NCBI GenBank assembly: GCA_030535605.1
Contig: JAUNRQ010000002.1
Location: 1-54,694, forward strand
Source of the DNA: Pseudoxanthomonas suwonensis
GTDB taxonomy: Bacteria > Pseudomonadota > Gammaproteobacteria > Xanthomonadales > Xanthomonadaceae
Length of the DNA stretch: 54,694 nt
Reading direction: 5' to 3'
Position 1 is the first letter of the stretch; every line of letters begins with the position of its first letter. Of the stretch, positions 54,407 through 54,694 are shown one piece after another. The translations under genes and the position numbers were made by a program. The notes under the pieces were generated by a model that worked only from the letters and a program-made list of their open reading frames with translations, made no database searches and was not told the DNA's origin.

Positions 54407-54694
54407 TCAGCGACCTCCTTTCCTGCCGGCGTCAGCGCGCGGCGCAGTGGGCATGGGAATACCGGCGAGCAGGCTTCGCGACGGGCTGGCGGACATGGCG
54501 GTTCGGCCGGCGGGCGTTTTCCTTGCTGCCGTCCTGCTTGCAACGACCTTCTTCGACGCCACCTTCTTCCCCACCCCCTTCTTCACCAGCTTTCCTGCGG
54601 ACTCTTTCGTCACGGCCTTCCTGGCCCCCGCCTTTCGCGCGGCGGTTTTCGCGATTGCGCCCACTGCCTTCCGTGCGCCGCTGGCCGCGATTCC
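54407..54694 (-). CDS. phaE: C-terminal end of probable PhaE subunit (partial)
   Basis: The frame runs off the window end. The visible 95 residues form an Ala/Lys/Arg-rich tail (for example AVTKESAGKLVKKGVGKKVA) ending ADAGRKGGR with TGA two bases before phaC. Class III synthases have phaE next to phaC, and a basic histone-like PhaE tail is plausible, but no PhaE core is in the window. A separate phasin or histone-like protein is the alternative. Confidence 0.6.
   Translation of the reverse strand, partial: GIAASGARKAVGAIAKTAARKAGARKAVTKESAGKLVKKGVGKKVASKKVVASRTAARKTPAGRTAMSASPSRSLLAGIPMPTAPRADAGRKGGR

Overview
This is a high-GC chromosomal window from a gammaproteobacterium, most likely Lysobacteraceae/Xanthomonadaceae (Lysobacter, Luteimonas, Pseudoxanthomonas or a relative). 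That placement is inferred from several things: the run pyrH-frr-uppS-cdsA-dxr-rseP-bamA-lpxD-fabZ-lpxA-lpxB-rnhB-dnaE with no skp gene, a MetX-type acyltransferase, class III phaE-phaC, and extensive ATGA/GTGA gene overlaps. I could not run a taxonomic search.

Layout. Positions 1-16470 (+) hold an envelope and housekeeping block: the end of tsf with its terminator, UMP kinase, ribosome recycling factor, undecaprenyl-PP synthase, CDP-diglyceride synthase, DXP reductoisomerase, the RseP protease, BamA, the first lipid A steps with FabZ, RNase HII and the DNA polymerase III alpha subunit. Positions 16489-19174 hold a divergent pair: a FAD-linked D-2-hydroxyacid dehydrogenase (-) and serA (+), which together fit removal of the D-2-hydroxyglutarate made by SerA. 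A ParD/ParE toxin-antitoxin pair with a palindromic operator follows, then a NUDIX hydrolase (-), an APC permease, an NhaC antiporter and an NSS symporter. mtnB-mtnD-mtnC (25111-27048) form a methionine-salvage operon. On the minus strand, hisS, an unusually long aromatic ammonia-lyase and a three-domain metallophosphoesterase read as one unit (32129 down to 27098). After tRNA-Pro(CGG) comes pgaABCD (32520-38308), the poly-N-acetylglucosamine synthesis and export operon. It overlaps a metX/serine O-succinyltransferase gene, which is followed by a cysteine dioxygenase-like cupin and tRNA-Leu(CAA).

Positions 40212-49640 are foreign. A single 9.3-kb minus-strand open frame encodes a mosaic phage/conjugative-element polyvalent protein. 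It holds two related copies of a domain array (RadC-like JAMM in one copy only, phage Barnase/EndoU-like, zincin, ADP-ribosyltransferase-like, MuF-C-like, LPD38-like and ddrB/ParB-like segments). The copies share nearly identical 869-, 154-, about 217- and 146-bp repeats but differ in the effector segment between them. Two short genes with excellent Shine-Dalgarno sequences lie inside it in another frame. There is no integrase or structural gene, and both edges look truncated, so it reads as a remnant next to tRNA-Leu.

The right end carries a ctlX-like guanidino hydrolase, a Kef/CPA2 antiporter, a small MscS-like channel, a hypothetical membrane protein with an HxxxH-type motif (-), and phaC with the end of phaE (-) for polyhydroxyalkanoate synthesis. 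Domain and family names come from motif recognition, not database searches.
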